From CADCTB01 sp963768975 (lineage in GTDB: Bacteria; Actinomycetota; Acidimicrobiia; Acidimicrobiales; AC-14), in NCBI GenBank assembly GCA_963768975.1, contig CAVYKB010000014.1, positions 62,001 to 126,000 of the forward strand: a stretch of 64,000 nt of DNA. The letters are read 5' to 3'. Below the pieces are notes generated by a model, which worked only from the letters and a program-made list of their open reading frames with translations, had not been told where the DNA came from and made no database searches. Shown piece by piece: positions 33,652 to 43,037 of the stretch. Position numbers and translations under genes: made by a program. Each line of letters opens with the position of its first letter. Position 1 is the first letter of the stretch.

Positions 33652-34671
33652 GTGACCAAAGCCCCCACCGCCTGCCCGACGTGCGGCGAGCCGTTCGCCC
33701 CCGGCGACTCGTTCTGCGAGGCGTGCGGCGCCGCTCTCCCCGCCCGCGAGGCTGTCGTACCGGAGCCGGCGCCGGCCGAGCCGGTCGCCGAAGCGGCTGC
33801 GGCGCCCGCGCCCGCCGCCGTCACCTGCCCGTCGTGCGGGACCGCCGGCGAACCGGTCGACGGGTACTGTGCGACCTGCGGCATGAAGCTGCCGGCGCCG
33901 AGGGACCACCAGGAGGTCGCGCTGGTGGGGGTCGCCGGCGTGACCGACAAGGGCGTGCGCCATTCCCGCAACGAGGACGCTATGGCCATGTTCGCCGGCG
34001 AGGGGTTCGTTGCGGCCGTCGTGTGCGACGGGGTGTCTACGAGCGTGAACCCCGACGTCGCCTCCCAGGCCGCCGCCGACGCCGCACTTGCCGTCCTCGT
34101 CGAGAAGCGGGATCTCGATGGCGCCTACGACGCGGCCCGGGGTGCGGTGCTGGCCACGGAGTACGAGCCCAGCGCCACCCTGAGCCCGCCGTCGTGCACC
34201 TTCCTGGCCGCCGTCGTCACCGACCAGCAGGTGCAATTCGCGTCCCTCGGCGACTGCCGGGCCTACTGGTACGCCGGCGGCACCGCCACCCAGCTCACCG
34301 TCGATGACTCCTGGGCCGAGATCCAGATCGCCGGCGGCATGCCCCGGGCCGAGGCCTACGCCAACCGGTTCGCCCACGTCATCACCCGGTGGCTATCCAC
34401 TGACGCCGACCCGGAGTGGCGGCCCGCCATCACCACCTTCGAGGTCCCTGGTCCCGGCCGTTTGCTCCTCGTGTCCGACGGCCTGTGGAACTACACCCTG
34501 GAGCCCGCCGACCTCGTCGCGGCGATGGGGGAGCAGCCGGTCGAGCAGGTGGACCTCGCCCGCCGGCTGGTCACCTTCGCCAACGACGCCGGTGGATCCG
34601 ACAACATCACCGTCGTGGTGGCGGATCTCCCGCTGAATGACCTCCACCTGAAAGGCGGCACTCCCACATGA
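33652..34671 (+). CDS. PP2C-type serine/threonine phosphatase with N-terminal zinc ribbons
   Basis: 339-residue cytoplasmic phosphatase expected to reverse the kinase. Two zinc-ribbon-like pairs come first (CPTCG and FCEACG; CPSCG and YCATCG), joined by a Pro/Ala linker. The PP2C domain follows with SRNEDAMAMF, VVCDGVSTS, SLGDCRAYW, SDGLWNYTL and GSDNITVVVADL, which carry the acidic metal ligands. GTG 33652 is the chosen start because it opens with the ribbon; 172 bases of gene-free sequence lie upstream. Its stop overlaps the vWA gene. Confidence 0.92.
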   Translation: MTKAPTACPTCGEPFAPGDSFCEACGAALPAREAVVPEPAPAEPVAEAAAAPAPAAVTCPSCGTAGEPVDGYCATCGMKLPAPRDHQEVALVGVAGVTDKGVRHSRNEDAMAMFAGEGFVAAVVCDGVSTSVNPDVASQAAADAALAVLVEKRDLDGAYDAARGAVLATEYEPSATLSPPSCTFLAAVVTDQQVQFASLGDCRAYWYAGGTATQLTVDDSWAEIQIAGGMPRAEAYANRFAHVITRWLSTDADPEWRPAITTFEVPGPGRLLLVSDGLWNYTLEPADLVAAMGEQPVEQVDLARRLVTFANDAGGSDNITVVVADLPLNDLHLKGGTPT

Positions 34672-35993
34672 ACTTCTCGGCCTCCACCTACCAGAACGAG
34701 TTCCTCCCCGCCGACGCCACCGAGGTGCACGCGGTCGTCACGGTAACCTCGGCGGGCGGTGAGGGGACCGCGGCGCCGGCCGCTTCCCCAGACAAGGCCG
34801 TGGTGCTCATCGTTGACACCAGCGGGTCCATGGGCCAGCCCAACACCAAGATCCGGGCCGCCCGCCACGCCCTGGCCGCATCGCTGGAGGAGCTACCCGA
34901 CGGCACCTGGTTCGCAGTGATCTCCGGTAGCCACGAGGCGATGTGTGTGTACCCGCCCACTTTCGCCACCGGCGAGCCGCCGGCGCTGGCCAAGGCCGAC
35001 GCCGGCACCCGGGCCGAGGCGGTGGAGATCGCCAAGCAGCTCCAGCCCGAGGGCGGCACCGCCATCTCGACCTGGCTCGACATGGGGCGCGACGTCTTCT
35101 CCGGCCACCCCGAGGCCATCAAGCTGGCCTACCTGCTCACCGACGGCCGCAACGAGAGCGAGCCGCACGAGAACCTGGAAGCCGCCCTGCGTCGCTGCGA
35201 GAGCGTGTTCCAGTGCGACGCCCGGGGCGTGGGGTCGGACTGGGAGGTGGCCGAGCTGCGCCTCATCACTTCGGCCCTGCTCGGGGAGGTCGACATCATC
35301 GCCGAGCCCGAGCTGATGGACGACGACTTCAGGGCGTTCCTCCAACGGGCGCTGGGCAAGTCGGTGGCCGACGTGCGGCTGCGCATCTGGGCACCTCAGG
35401 GCTCGACCATCAAGTTCCTCCGCCAGGTGGCGCCGGCCATCGACGATCTGACGGCCAAGGCCGTCCCGGTCAACCCGCTCACCGACGATTTCCCCACCGG
35501 AGCGTGGGGCGGGGTGGAGAGCCGCGATTACCACCTGGCCGTCAACGTCCCACCGGGCAAGGTGGGCGACGAGAAGCTGGCCGCCCGGGTCAGCCTGGTG
35601 GTCGACGGCCAGCCCGTGTCCCAAGCGCTGGTGAAGGCCATCTGGACCGACGACCACGCCCTCACCGCCCGCATCAGCCCCCAGGTCGCCCACTACACCG
35701 GCCAGGCCGAGCTGGCGTCGGCCATCCACGAGGGCCTGGAGGCCCGCAAGGCCGGCGACGACGACACCGCCACCGTCAAGCTGGGTCGGGCCGTCCAGCT
35801 GGCGCACGAGTCGGGCAACGAGGGGACGGTCAAGCTGCTGCAGAAGGTCGTGGAGGTCGACGACGCCGCAACCGGCACCGTCCGCCTGAAGCGGGGAGTG
35901 GCCGCCGTCGACGAGATGGCGCTGGACACCCGCTCCACCCGTACGGTACGGGTAACGGCCAAGCCCGCCGACCCTGCCATCCCCGGAGCCTGA
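34668..35993 (+). CDS. von Willebrand factor A (vWA) domain protein
   Basis: 441-residue cytoplasmic protein. The vWA domain has the metal site VLIVDTSGSMGQPN, the Thr in GGTAISTWLDMG and the Asp in LLTDGRNES. It is followed by a beta-rich section and helical C-terminus. No signal peptide is seen. In bacteria such proteins often act as adaptors for other proteins. It overlaps the PP2C gene by 4 bp and is followed at once by the FHA gene, so it is probably a structural partner of the kinase pathway. Confidence 0.9.
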   Translation: MNFSASTYQNEFLPADATEVHAVVTVTSAGGEGTAAPAASPDKAVVLIVDTSGSMGQPNTKIRAARHALAASLEELPDGTWFAVISGSHEAMCVYPPTFATGEPPALAKADAGTRAEAVEIAKQLQPEGGTAISTWLDMGRDVFSGHPEAIKLAYLLTDGRNESEPHENLEAALRRCESVFQCDARGVGSDWEVAELRLITSALLGEVDIIAEPELMDDDFRAFLQRALGKSVADVRLRIWAPQGSTIKFLRQVAPAIDDLTAKAVPVNPLTDDFPTGAWGGVESRDYHLAVNVPPGKVGDEKLAARVSLVVDGQPVSQALVKAIWTDDHALTARISPQVAHYTGQAELASAIHEGLEARKAGDDDTATVKLGRAVQLAHESGNEGTVKLLQKVVEVDDAATGTVRLKRGVAAVDEMALDTRSTRTVRVTAKPADPAIPGA

Positions 35994-35994
35994 C

Positions 35995-36702
35995 ATGCCT
36001 GTCACCTGCCCGAACGGCCACCCGTCGGAGAGCACCGACTACTGCGACACCTGCGGAGCGCCCATCACCACCCTCCCGCCGCTGCTGCCCAGCCCCGGCG
36101 ATCCGGCCGCCACCGCCGCCGGCACCACCGTGATGCCCAGCACGCCGGTTCCGCCCGGCGCGACGTGCCCGAACTGCGGGGGGCCCCGAGGGCCCGACGA
36201 GGTGTTCTGCGAAGTCTGCGGCCTGAACTTCTCCACCGGGCAGCTGCCGTCGCCGGCGGCCGAGCTGGCCGCCCTCGACCCGGAGGCGGTGACGGCGGAG
36301 TGGGTGGCGGTCGTGTCCGCCGACCACCGGTACTTCGAGTCCAACCAGGCCGAGAGCCCCGATCACACCGTGACGTTCCCCACCGACGCCGAGGTGCGCG
36401 AGGTCCCGCTCACCTCGAACGAGATCCTGATCGGGCGGCGCAGCGACTCCAAGGGCATCTTCCCGGCCATCGATCTCAGCCAGCCACCGTCGGATCCGGG
36501 GGTGTCGCGCCGTCACGCGATCCTGCGCCTCAACCTCGACGGCTGGGTGGTCGTCGACCAGGGTTCGACCAACGGCACCCTGGTGCGGGGCGCGCTCACT
36601 CCCATCAAGCCCGGGGACGCCGTGCGCCTGCACGATGGTGACCACCTCAACGTCGGCGTGTTCACGCGCATCACCCTCCAGCGGGTGGGCGCCTCTCCAT
36701 GA
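35995..36702 (+). CDS. FHA-domain protein with zinc ribbons, GarA-like
   Basis: 235-residue protein. Two ribbon-like segments (CPNGHPSESTDYCDTCG; CPNCGG and FCEVCG) precede a C-terminal FHA domain: EILIGRRSDSKG, SRRHAILRLN, DQGSTNGTLV and GDAVRLHDGDHLNVG. The Arg and Ser of the phosphothreonine-binding site are present. FHA proteins bind threonine-phosphorylated partners; in mycobacteria the PknG substrate GarA does this to control 2-oxoglutarate enzymes. The gene's place just after the kinase and phosphatase supports a GarA-like role, but the N-terminus differs from GarA. Confidence 0.9.
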   Translation: MPVTCPNGHPSESTDYCDTCGAPITTLPPLLPSPGDPAATAAGTTVMPSTPVPPGATCPNCGGPRGPDEVFCEVCGLNFSTGQLPSPAAELAALDPEAVTAEWVAVVSADHRYFESNQAESPDHTVTFPTDAEVREVPLTSNEILIGRRSDSKGIFPAIDLSQPPSDPGVSRRHAILRLNLDGWVVVDQGSTNGTLVRGALTPIKPGDAVRLHDGDHLNVGVFTRITLQRVGASP

Positions 36703-37997
36703 ACCGGCTCCGCGCCGCCGCATCGACGACCCCGGGCCGCTACCGGCTTTGGTCGGTCGTGACCGCGGTGCTGCTGGCGGCGACCGCCGTCGCTGGCTGG
36801 GCGGCTGCCACCGCGCTGCGCTCGGGCACGGACCGCATCCGCAACAACGCCGGGCCCGTGCTGGTGGCGACCCAGCAGATGGTCTCCAGCCTGGCCGAGG
36901 CCGACGCCGCCGCCACCGCCGCGTTCCTGTCCCGCCCCGAGGATCGCGAGTCCCGCACGCTGTACGAGCAGGCGCTGGCCCGGGCCAGCGCCCAGATCGA
37001 GGACGTCTCCGCGCTGATCGGGGCCGACCCGGTCACCCACGAGAGCCTGAAGGACCTCTCGGTGGCGGTGATCCGCTACGCCGGCCTGGTGGAGGCGGCC
37101 CGGGCCACCAACCGGGCCGGTATCGCCGAGGCGCCCGGTTACCTGGTGGACGCCCTCAACCTGCTGGGGGCCACCGTCGCCGACGATGCCACCCGGCTCA
37201 CCGATGCCACCCAGCGGCGCTTCGAGCGGGACGAGGACCGTCGCGACACCGGCGTCCTGCCCGCCGTCGCCGTCGCCGTCCTGGCCCTGGGCGTGCTCGT
37301 CGCCGCCCAGCTGTGGACGTTCCGGCAGAGCCGTCGCGTCGTGAACCTCCCTATGGCCGTCGCCACCCTTCTGCTGGTCGGCGCGATCGGCTGGCTGGTT
37401 GCAGCCACGTTCCAGTCGCGAGCCGACATCGAGACCGCGCGCGCCGACGGCTATGACTCAATCACGCTGACCTCCCGCATCCAGACCGCGGCCTACCGGG
37501 CCAAGGCCGACGAGACCGTCGCCCTCATCAACGGAGATGGGGCACGGCGGACCAGCGCGACGGCGACCGCCCGGTCGCTGCTGGCCGGCCCGGCCACCCC
37601 CGCGGCGGTCGACGCCGTGCGCCAGGGCCGGGCGCCAGGGGTCCAGGGCCTGCTCACCGACGCCGCCGGCGTAGCTGACTCCGATCGCGAGCGGGCGGCG
37701 GTGGCCGAGATGCTGGTTCGCTGGCAGCGCTACCAGGACACTGCCGCCCAGCTCCGGGCCATCACCAACGTCGACCAGCAGCGGGCCGTGTTCGTCGGCC
37801 CGACGAGCGCCACGTTCAACGGTTTCAACTTCTCGGTAGAGTCGGTGCTCGGCGACAACCGTGACCAGTTCCTCGACGGGCTGGCGTCGGCCGCCGACCG
37901 CCTCGGCAATCTCACCCTCGTCGCCTTGTTCCTGCCCCTGCTCGCAGCGCTCGGTGCCCTCGTCGGCTTCCAGCTGCGGCTGAACGAGTACCCGTGA
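36699..37997 (+). CDS. GlnX-like membrane signal relay protein
   Basis: 432-residue membrane protein with about four membrane segments (WSVVTAVLLAATAVAGWAA, VLPAVAVAVLALGVLVAA, MAVATLLLVGAIGWLVAA and LVALFLPLLAALGALVGF). These separate two extracytoplasmic helical domains of about 135 and 160 residues. The layout matches GlnX, which passes the signal of the binding protein GlnH to PknG. The start overlaps the FHA stop, and the binding protein follows with overlap. Confidence 0.85.
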   Translation: MNRLRAAASTTPGRYRLWSVVTAVLLAATAVAGWAAATALRSGTDRIRNNAGPVLVATQQMVSSLAEADAAATAAFLSRPEDRESRTLYEQALARASAQIEDVSALIGADPVTHESLKDLSVAVIRYAGLVEAARATNRAGIAEAPGYLVDALNLLGATVADDATRLTDATQRRFERDEDRRDTGVLPAVAVAVLALGVLVAAQLWTFRQSRRVVNLPMAVATLLLVGAIGWLVAATFQSRADIETARADGYDSITLTSRIQTAAYRAKADETVALINGDGARRTSATATARSLLAGPATPAAVDAVRQGRAPGVQGLLTDAAGVADSDRERAAVAEMLVRWQRYQDTAAQLRAITNVDQQRAVFVGPTSATFNGFNFSVESVLGDNRDQFLDGLASAADRLGNLTLVALFLPLLAALGALVGFQLRLNEYP

Positions 37998-39088
37998 TGC
38001 TCACGCGTCGCCGGCTCCTCGCCCTGTCCGCGGCCGCCATCGCTGCCGGCGCCTGCAGCCGCAGCAGCACTCCCGAGTTCAGCGGCCGGCTGCGCGTCCT
38101 GAACTGGTCGGACTACATCGACTCCGGGACGGTCGACCGCTTCCAGCAGGCCACGCGCATCCCCGTCGACTACGTCGAGGAGTACAACGGCAACGAGGAG
38201 GCGTTCGAGACCGTCTTCGAGCCCACCCTGGGCCGGGGCCGGGCCACCGGCTACGACGTCGTCGTTCCCACGTACTGGGCCGTGGCCCGCATGCTCGAGC
38301 GCGACTGGGTCCAGCAGATCCCGCTGGAACGGGTGCCGAACCACGTCAACATCGAGCCGGCGTACCTCGGGATGCCGTGGGACCGCGGCGCCCGGTTCCA
38401 CATGCCTTGGCAGGTAGGGATCACGGGGATCGCGTACAACCCGGCGCTGACGGGGCGCCCCATCACCCGGGTGAGCCAGCTGTTCGAGCCGTCGCTTCGG
38501 GGACGGGTCGGCATGGTCAGCGAGATGCGGGAGACCGTCGGCCTGGTCATGCTGACCCAGGGCGCCGATCCGTCCCGCGCCACCCGGGCCACCGCCGAGC
38601 GGGCCCTCGAACGGCTGCAGGCGGCCAAGAACGACGGGCAAATCCTGGAGTTCACCGCCAGCGAGTTCGTCGACAACCTGAAGTCGGGCCGCTTCGCCGC
38701 CTGCCTGGCCTGGTCGGGCGACATCATCCAGCTCCAGCAGGAACGCGCCGACATCCGGTTCGTGATCCCAGAGGAGGGCGGGATCCGGTGGTTCGACAGC
38801 ATGGTGATCCCCGCCCGCTCCGCCGGCGCCGCCGCGGCCGCCGACTGGATGAACTTCGCCTACGACCCCGCCAACGCGGCCCGCATCACCGCTGCCGTCC
38901 AGTACATCAGCCCGGTGCTCGGGGTGCGCGAGGAGCTCGTGCGCGCCGGCGGTGCGTCGGCCCAGCTGGCCCAGAACCCCATCCTGTTCCCTGACGAGGA
39001 GACCCGCCGGCGCCTCTACTTCTGGGCCGGGCTCGACAGCGCCACGGAGGACGACCTCCAGGAGCGCTTCTCGGCGATCACCGGCTGA
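37994..39088 (+). CDS. PotD/PotF-like solute-binding lipoprotein
   Basis: 364-residue extracytoplasmic lipoprotein. RRRLLALSAAAIAAGAC carries the lipobox AGAC; the Arg pair might even suit Tat export. The mature part has the polyamine-binding-protein pattern: LRVLNWSDYIDSGTVDRFQ, YDVVVPTYW and a C-terminal WFDSMVIP. No polyamine permease is nearby. Its position behind the GlnX-like gene suggests a sensor instead of a transporter part, in the place where mycobacteria have GlnH. The start is GTG 37994, with ATG 37997 as the alternative. Confidence 0.88.
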   Translation: MMLTRRRLLALSAAAIAAGACSRSSTPEFSGRLRVLNWSDYIDSGTVDRFQQATRIPVDYVEEYNGNEEAFETVFEPTLGRGRATGYDVVVPTYWAVARMLERDWVQQIPLERVPNHVNIEPAYLGMPWDRGARFHMPWQVGITGIAYNPALTGRPITRVSQLFEPSLRGRVGMVSEMRETVGLVMLTQGADPSRATRATAERALERLQAAKNDGQILEFTASEFVDNLKSGRFAACLAWSGDIIQLQQERADIRFVIPEEGGIRWFDSMVIPARSAGAAAAADWMNFAYDPANAARITAAVQYISPVLGVREELVRAGGASAQLAQNPILFPDEETRRRLYFWAGLDSATEDDLQERFSAITG

Positions 39089-39092
39089 CGCC

Positions 39093-40442
39093 GTGGACCC
39101 CCTGCACAGCTACCACCCGGGCCTGGACCAGTTCGCCGACGAGGTGATGGCCTTCGCCCGCCGGCGCATGGCCGCCGACGCCCACGGGCTGGCGCTCGGG
39201 ACGCCCCGCACGCCGGCGGAGCTGGACGCCGCCGCCGGCGCCACCATCACCGACGACGGGATCGGCGCCAGCGAGGCCCTGCGCCTGTTCCGGGAGATCC
39301 TCGAGCCCGCGTGCCTGTCGTCGGACCACCACCGGTACCTGGCCTTCGTGCCGGCGGCGCCGAGCGAAGTGTCGATCCTGGCCGACCTGGTGGTGAGCGC
39401 CTGCTCGATCTACGCCGGCTCCTGGCTCGAAGGCGCCGGCGCGGTCTGGGCCGAGAACCAGGCCCTGCAGTGGCTGATCGACCTGGCTGGCATGCCGGCC
39501 GGCGCCGGGGGAGTCTTCGTTTCGGGGGGGACCATCGGGAACCTGTCGGCGCTGGTCACCGCCCGGGCGGCTGCCGCCGGCCGGCGTGGCGGCCGCCCGC
39601 CGCGGTGGTCGCTGGTCGTGGGGGAGTCGGCCCACAGCTCGATCGAGGCCGCCGCCGCGGTGATGGACGTCGACCTGGTGACCGTGCCCGGTGAACGCCT
39701 GACCGGTGCCGATCTTGAACCGGCGCTGGCCGGCGTGGGCGACCGGGCCTTCGCCGTCGTCGCCACCGCCGGCTCCACCAACCTCGGCCTCGTCGACGAC
39801 CTCGCTTCGGTGGCGGAGGTGTGCCGGCGCCAGGGCATGTGGCTCCACGTCGACGGTGCGTATGGCGGCGCCGCCCTGGCCGCGCCGTCGGCCCGCGACC
39901 GCTTCGCCGGCATCGAGCACGCCGACTCCTTCATCGTCGACCCCCACAAGTGGCTCTTCGCCCCGTTCGACGCCTGCGCACTGCTCTACCGGGATCCGGC
40001 GGTGGCGAAGGCGACCCACGCCCAGCACGCCGACTACCTGGAAGTGCTCCACGGGGCGGAGTGGAACCCGTCTGACTACGCCGTCCACCTCAGCCGGCGG
40101 GCGCGCGGCCTGCCGCTGTGGTTCTCCCTCGCTGCCCACGGTCGGCAGGCGTACGCCGATGCCGTGGAGACCTGCCTCCGGACGGCGAGGGAGGTCGCCG
40201 ACCTGATCCGGGCCGCGCCCCACGTCGAGCTCGTTCTCGAGCCGGAGCTGTCGGTCGTCGTGCTGCGCCGGCCGGGCTGGTCGGCCGAGGACTACCGCTC
40301 CTGGTCGGTCGACCTGCTCCGGAGCGGTGACGCCTTCGTGGTCGCCTCGGCCCATCGGGGCGAACCAGTCCTGCGCCTCTGCATCGTCAACACCCGCTCC
40401 TCAGCCGCCGACGCCGCCGCCATCCTCGACTCCATGCGCTGA
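39093..40442 (+). CDS. PLP-dependent amino acid decarboxylase, group II
   Basis: 449-residue cytoplasmic enzyme of the glutamate/aromatic amino acid decarboxylase family. It has SGGTIGNLSALVTARAAA, GESAHSSIE, LHVDGAYGGAAL and the PLP lysine in VDPHKWLFAPFDA. Substrate cannot be chosen between glutamate, tyrosine and others. GTG 39093 begins four bases after the stop of the PotD-like gene, so it may be the last member of the signalling operon. A link between its amino acid or amine product and the sensor is possible. Confidence 0.88.
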   Translation: MDPLHSYHPGLDQFADEVMAFARRRMAADAHGLALGTPRTPAELDAAAGATITDDGIGASEALRLFREILEPACLSSDHHRYLAFVPAAPSEVSILADLVVSACSIYAGSWLEGAGAVWAENQALQWLIDLAGMPAGAGGVFVSGGTIGNLSALVTARAAAAGRRGGRPPRWSLVVGESAHSSIEAAAAVMDVDLVTVPGERLTGADLEPALAGVGDRAFAVVATAGSTNLGLVDDLASVAEVCRRQGMWLHVDGAYGGAALAAPSARDRFAGIEHADSFIVDPHKWLFAPFDACALLYRDPAVAKATHAQHADYLEVLHGAEWNPSDYAVHLSRRARGLPLWFSLAAHGRQAYADAVETCLRTAREVADLIRAAPHVELVLEPELSVVVLRRPGWSAEDYRSWSVDLLRSGDAFVVASAHRGEPVLRLCIVNTRSSAADAAAILDSMR

Positions 40443-40486
40443 GCCCGGCAGCAGCGGTCCGTCACCGAGAATTATCCACACTCTGC

Positions 40487-41122
40487 TCAGCGCCGGCCGA
40501 GACCTCGCAGCAGTACCGGCTGGATAGGGGAGAGGGCGAGGTCGAAGCAGGGCTGGCACAGGTCGCTGCCGTCGAGGCGGCGGATGCGGGTCTCCATGGC
40601 CGCCTCGCCGCACTCGGCGCAGGTGATGCTGGTGTGGATGCGGGCCTTGCGGGGCGGGGCGGCATCGAGCTCATCGAAGGTGTAGAGGGTGTCGGGGTCG
40701 AGCGCCAGCACCTTGTGAGACTGGCTCACGTGCAGCTCCTGGAACCGGGCCTTCTCGGCGTCAGTGGCCGCGCCGGACCGGACCTTGGCGGAGAGCGCCT
40801 GGTGCTCCGGATCGCGTGCCCATGCGTCGGGTCGGACCTTGATGCGGATGGCCCGGCCGTCGGAACGCCGGAAGAAGCTGTAGGCGTTCTTGCCGACGTC
40901 TTGGTGGATGAGGTTGCCCTTGCCGAATGTGCAGCCGGTGAGGAACTGGATGGCATCCACCCCGCACATGTCCGTCTCCACGACGGCGACGACCTCCTCG
41001 TCCTTGGCGTGGGGCCCGATCTCCCGGAGGGCGATCTGGGCCGCGGCCACTCCCATGGCCAGGCCCGGGCACAGGTGCCCGTGGAAGTCGACCACCCGGT
41101 CCAGCGTCTGCTCGTCGATCAT
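40487..41122 (-). CDS. FmdE-family protein with C-terminal zinc ribbon
   Basis: 211-residue protein. DFHGHLCPGLAMG and the later MCGVDAIQFLTGCTFGKGNL are the FmdE-type Cys/His site named after formylmethanofuran dehydrogenase. The C-terminal ITCAECGEAAMETR and DLCQPCFD form a zinc ribbon. Such proteins occur in many bacteria without methanofuran; their reaction is unknown, probably metal-related. It lies 15 bases downstream of the BNR-repeat gene on the same strand. Confidence 0.85.
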   Translation of the reverse strand: MIDEQTLDRVVDFHGHLCPGLAMGVAAAQIALREIGPHAKDEEVVAVVETDMCGVDAIQFLTGCTFGKGNLIHQDVGKNAYSFFRRSDGRAIRIKVRPDAWARDPEHQALSAKVRSGAATDAEKARFQELHVSQSHKVLALDPDTLYTFDELDAAPPRKARIHTSITCAECGEAAMETRIRRLDGSDLCQPCFDLALSPIQPVLLRGLGRR

Positions 41123-41137
41123 GGCTGCCTCCTCGGC

Positions 41138-42871
41138 TCAGACTTTGGTGCCGACCTTCGTGCTGCTCGTGGCGGACGACACGCCGACCGTGCGCCGCTT
41201 GGTCACGACGGCCGCCAGCACCAGCATCAGGCCGACGAACACCAGGCCCACGATACCGGCGAGGACGACCTTTGCGGTGTTCGACGAACCGCCGCCGATG
41301 GCCTCGAACTGGGCGGCGGCGACGTACACGTCCTGGAGGCCGCCACCGGTGGTCCGGCTGTCCTGGAACTCGATGTCGGAGTTGCGGGTGTCGTCCCAGC
41401 CGAAGACGGCGTAGGCGTTGGTGGAGGCGACCCCGGGAGCGGAGGCAATGTCGTAGTTGTTGCCCCAGATGCCCAGCTTGCGGTCGATGCTCCGATCGGT
41501 GAGGCGGATGTTCTTGCTCCAGGTCCTGCCGTCGTCGGTGGAGTACGCGTAGTAGGCGTCGGTGCCTCGCAGGCCCTGGATGTCACGGGTGTCCCACCAG
41601 ACGACGTCGAGGCGGCCGTTGGGGGCGACGTTGATGTTGGGGAAGAACTGGCCGCCGAACAGCTTGGGGTCGTCGTCGCTGATGTTCTTCGCCTCGGTCC
41701 AGGTGGCCCCGCCGTCGTAGGAGACCCGGCTGTAGACGTCGCTCATGCCGGCGATGTCCGGCGTCGGGTTGCGGTTGTAAACGATGTGCAGCGAGTCCGT
41801 CTTCTTGTTGATGATGAACTGCGGGTAGGAGCCGGCGGGACCGCCAGTGGCGTTCTCGTAGCTAAAGGGGATCGAGATGGCGCTGGTCCACGTCTTGCCG
41901 CCGTCGGTGGACTTCGACAGCGCCAGGGCGCTCGGCGGGTTGGGGCTCAAGTTCGCGACGCCCGTCGGCCACGTGACATAGGCCGTGCCCTTCGAGTCGA
42001 TCCGGGCGATCATGCCGTTGCGGCTGCCGGCGGAGCCGAAGTTGGACTCCTGGTTAGGCGTGGCCGCTTTTGAGGCGGCCGGAGGGATCGTCGTCGTGGA
42101 CGTCGGCCCCGAAGCGATCGTGGTCGTGACCGCAGCGAAAGCCTGATCCCGCACGGCCTGGGACGCGAACACACCCTGCGTCAGGTCGACCGCCTCGTCG
42201 AAGGTGCGCCCACCGTCACGGGACACGGCAACCATGGCGTTGGACGGAACCGCGTTGGGCGCCGGCGGGTTGGTTCGGCTCCGGGAGAACGTCACGTAGA
42301 TCACGTCGTTGTCGCCGCCCTTGGCGTCGACCGCGATGCTCTGGATGGGGCGGATGTTCTCGGCATCGTTGCCGGTCTTCTCACGGGCGTTGCGCACGAC
42401 TGTCGTCTCCCAGGAGTCGCCCATGTCGGCCGAACGGGCCACCATCACTGCGCCACCCGTACGAGCCGCCTCCTCCGTGCCCCAGCCGTTGAGCCCCATG
42501 TACAGCATGCCGTCGCCGCCGAAGGCGAGCGGGGTCTGGATGACGCCGCCCTGGCTCTGGGAGCAGAAGGGGAAGGTCGCGGTGTTGGGCGCCGCGTCAG
42601 GGCGCACCCACGAGCGGCCCCCGTCGACGCTGCGGACGATGCCGCACCGGCGGGTGCGCAGGTCGGCCCAGCCGCCGACGATGCGCAGCGGGTTCTTCGG
42701 GTCCACCGCCATGGCGGGGCTGGAGTACAGCCGGCCCGGGTCGAGGTCGACCTTCGTGGCCTGCACCGGCATGGTGAGCGCCGGCGGGCCGGCGGCCGGC
42801 GCCTCCGCTTGGATGAGCAGGACGCCTGCGCCGGTGACCAGCGCAGCAAGAACGCGTCGCGATCGGGTCAT
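41138..42871 (-). CDS. Exported BNR/Asp-box repeat (sialidase-like propeller) protein, membrane-anchored
   Basis: 577-residue exported protein. A signal peptide (SRRVLAALVTGAGVLLI, cut near AEAPAAG) precedes a beta-propeller with several Asp boxes: SVDGGRSW, SADMGDSW, SRDGGRTF, STDGGKTW, SYDGGATW and STDDGRTW. A C-terminal membrane helix (VLAGIVGLVFVGLMLVLAAVV) and basic tail anchor it outside the cell. It may be a glycosidase or a binding propeller; the sialidase arginine triad was not traced. ATG 42871 fits the signal peptide; a GGGGGAAGGG stretch lies upstream. Confidence 0.85.
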   Translation of the reverse strand: MTRSRRVLAALVTGAGVLLIQAEAPAAGPPALTMPVQATKVDLDPGRLYSSPAMAVDPKNPLRIVGGWADLRTRRCGIVRSVDGGRSWVRPDAAPNTATFPFCSQSQGGVIQTPLAFGGDGMLYMGLNGWGTEEAARTGGAVMVARSADMGDSWETTVVRNAREKTGNDAENIRPIQSIAVDAKGGDNDVIYVTFSRSRTNPPAPNAVPSNAMVAVSRDGGRTFDEAVDLTQGVFASQAVRDQAFAAVTTTIASGPTSTTTIPPAASKAATPNQESNFGSAGSRNGMIARIDSKGTAYVTWPTGVANLSPNPPSALALSKSTDGGKTWTSAISIPFSYENATGGPAGSYPQFIINKKTDSLHIVYNRNPTPDIAGMSDVYSRVSYDGGATWTEAKNISDDDPKLFGGQFFPNINVAPNGRLDVVWWDTRDIQGLRGTDAYYAYSTDDGRTWSKNIRLTDRSIDRKLGIWGNNYDIASAPGVASTNAYAVFGWDDTRNSDIEFQDSRTTGGGLQDVYVAAAQFEAIGGGSSNTAKVVLAGIVGLVFVGLMLVLAAVVTKRRTVGVSSATSSTKVGTKV

Positions 42872-43037
42872 CAACTCGTGGTTCCCTTCCCCCGTGGGCC
42901 GCGTCATCGTGACGGTTCGGCCCATGACGAGCCCGGATCCCGAACGTCATTCTTCAGGGTACCGTGCCTATACGCAAGGTCGGAATAGAGCGACTTTCAT
43001 TGACTTTGCCGATAACAGTGATCGTCCAGATCGATAA

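Noticed and set aside
37994..39088. Calling a full polyamine uptake system
   Set aside because: No PotA, PotB or PotC gene is adjacent; the context is the PknG signalling operon.
41138..42871. Calling the BNR-repeat protein a true sialidase
   Set aside because: Asp boxes also occur in other propellers and the arginine triad and catalytic Tyr/Glu could not be traced.
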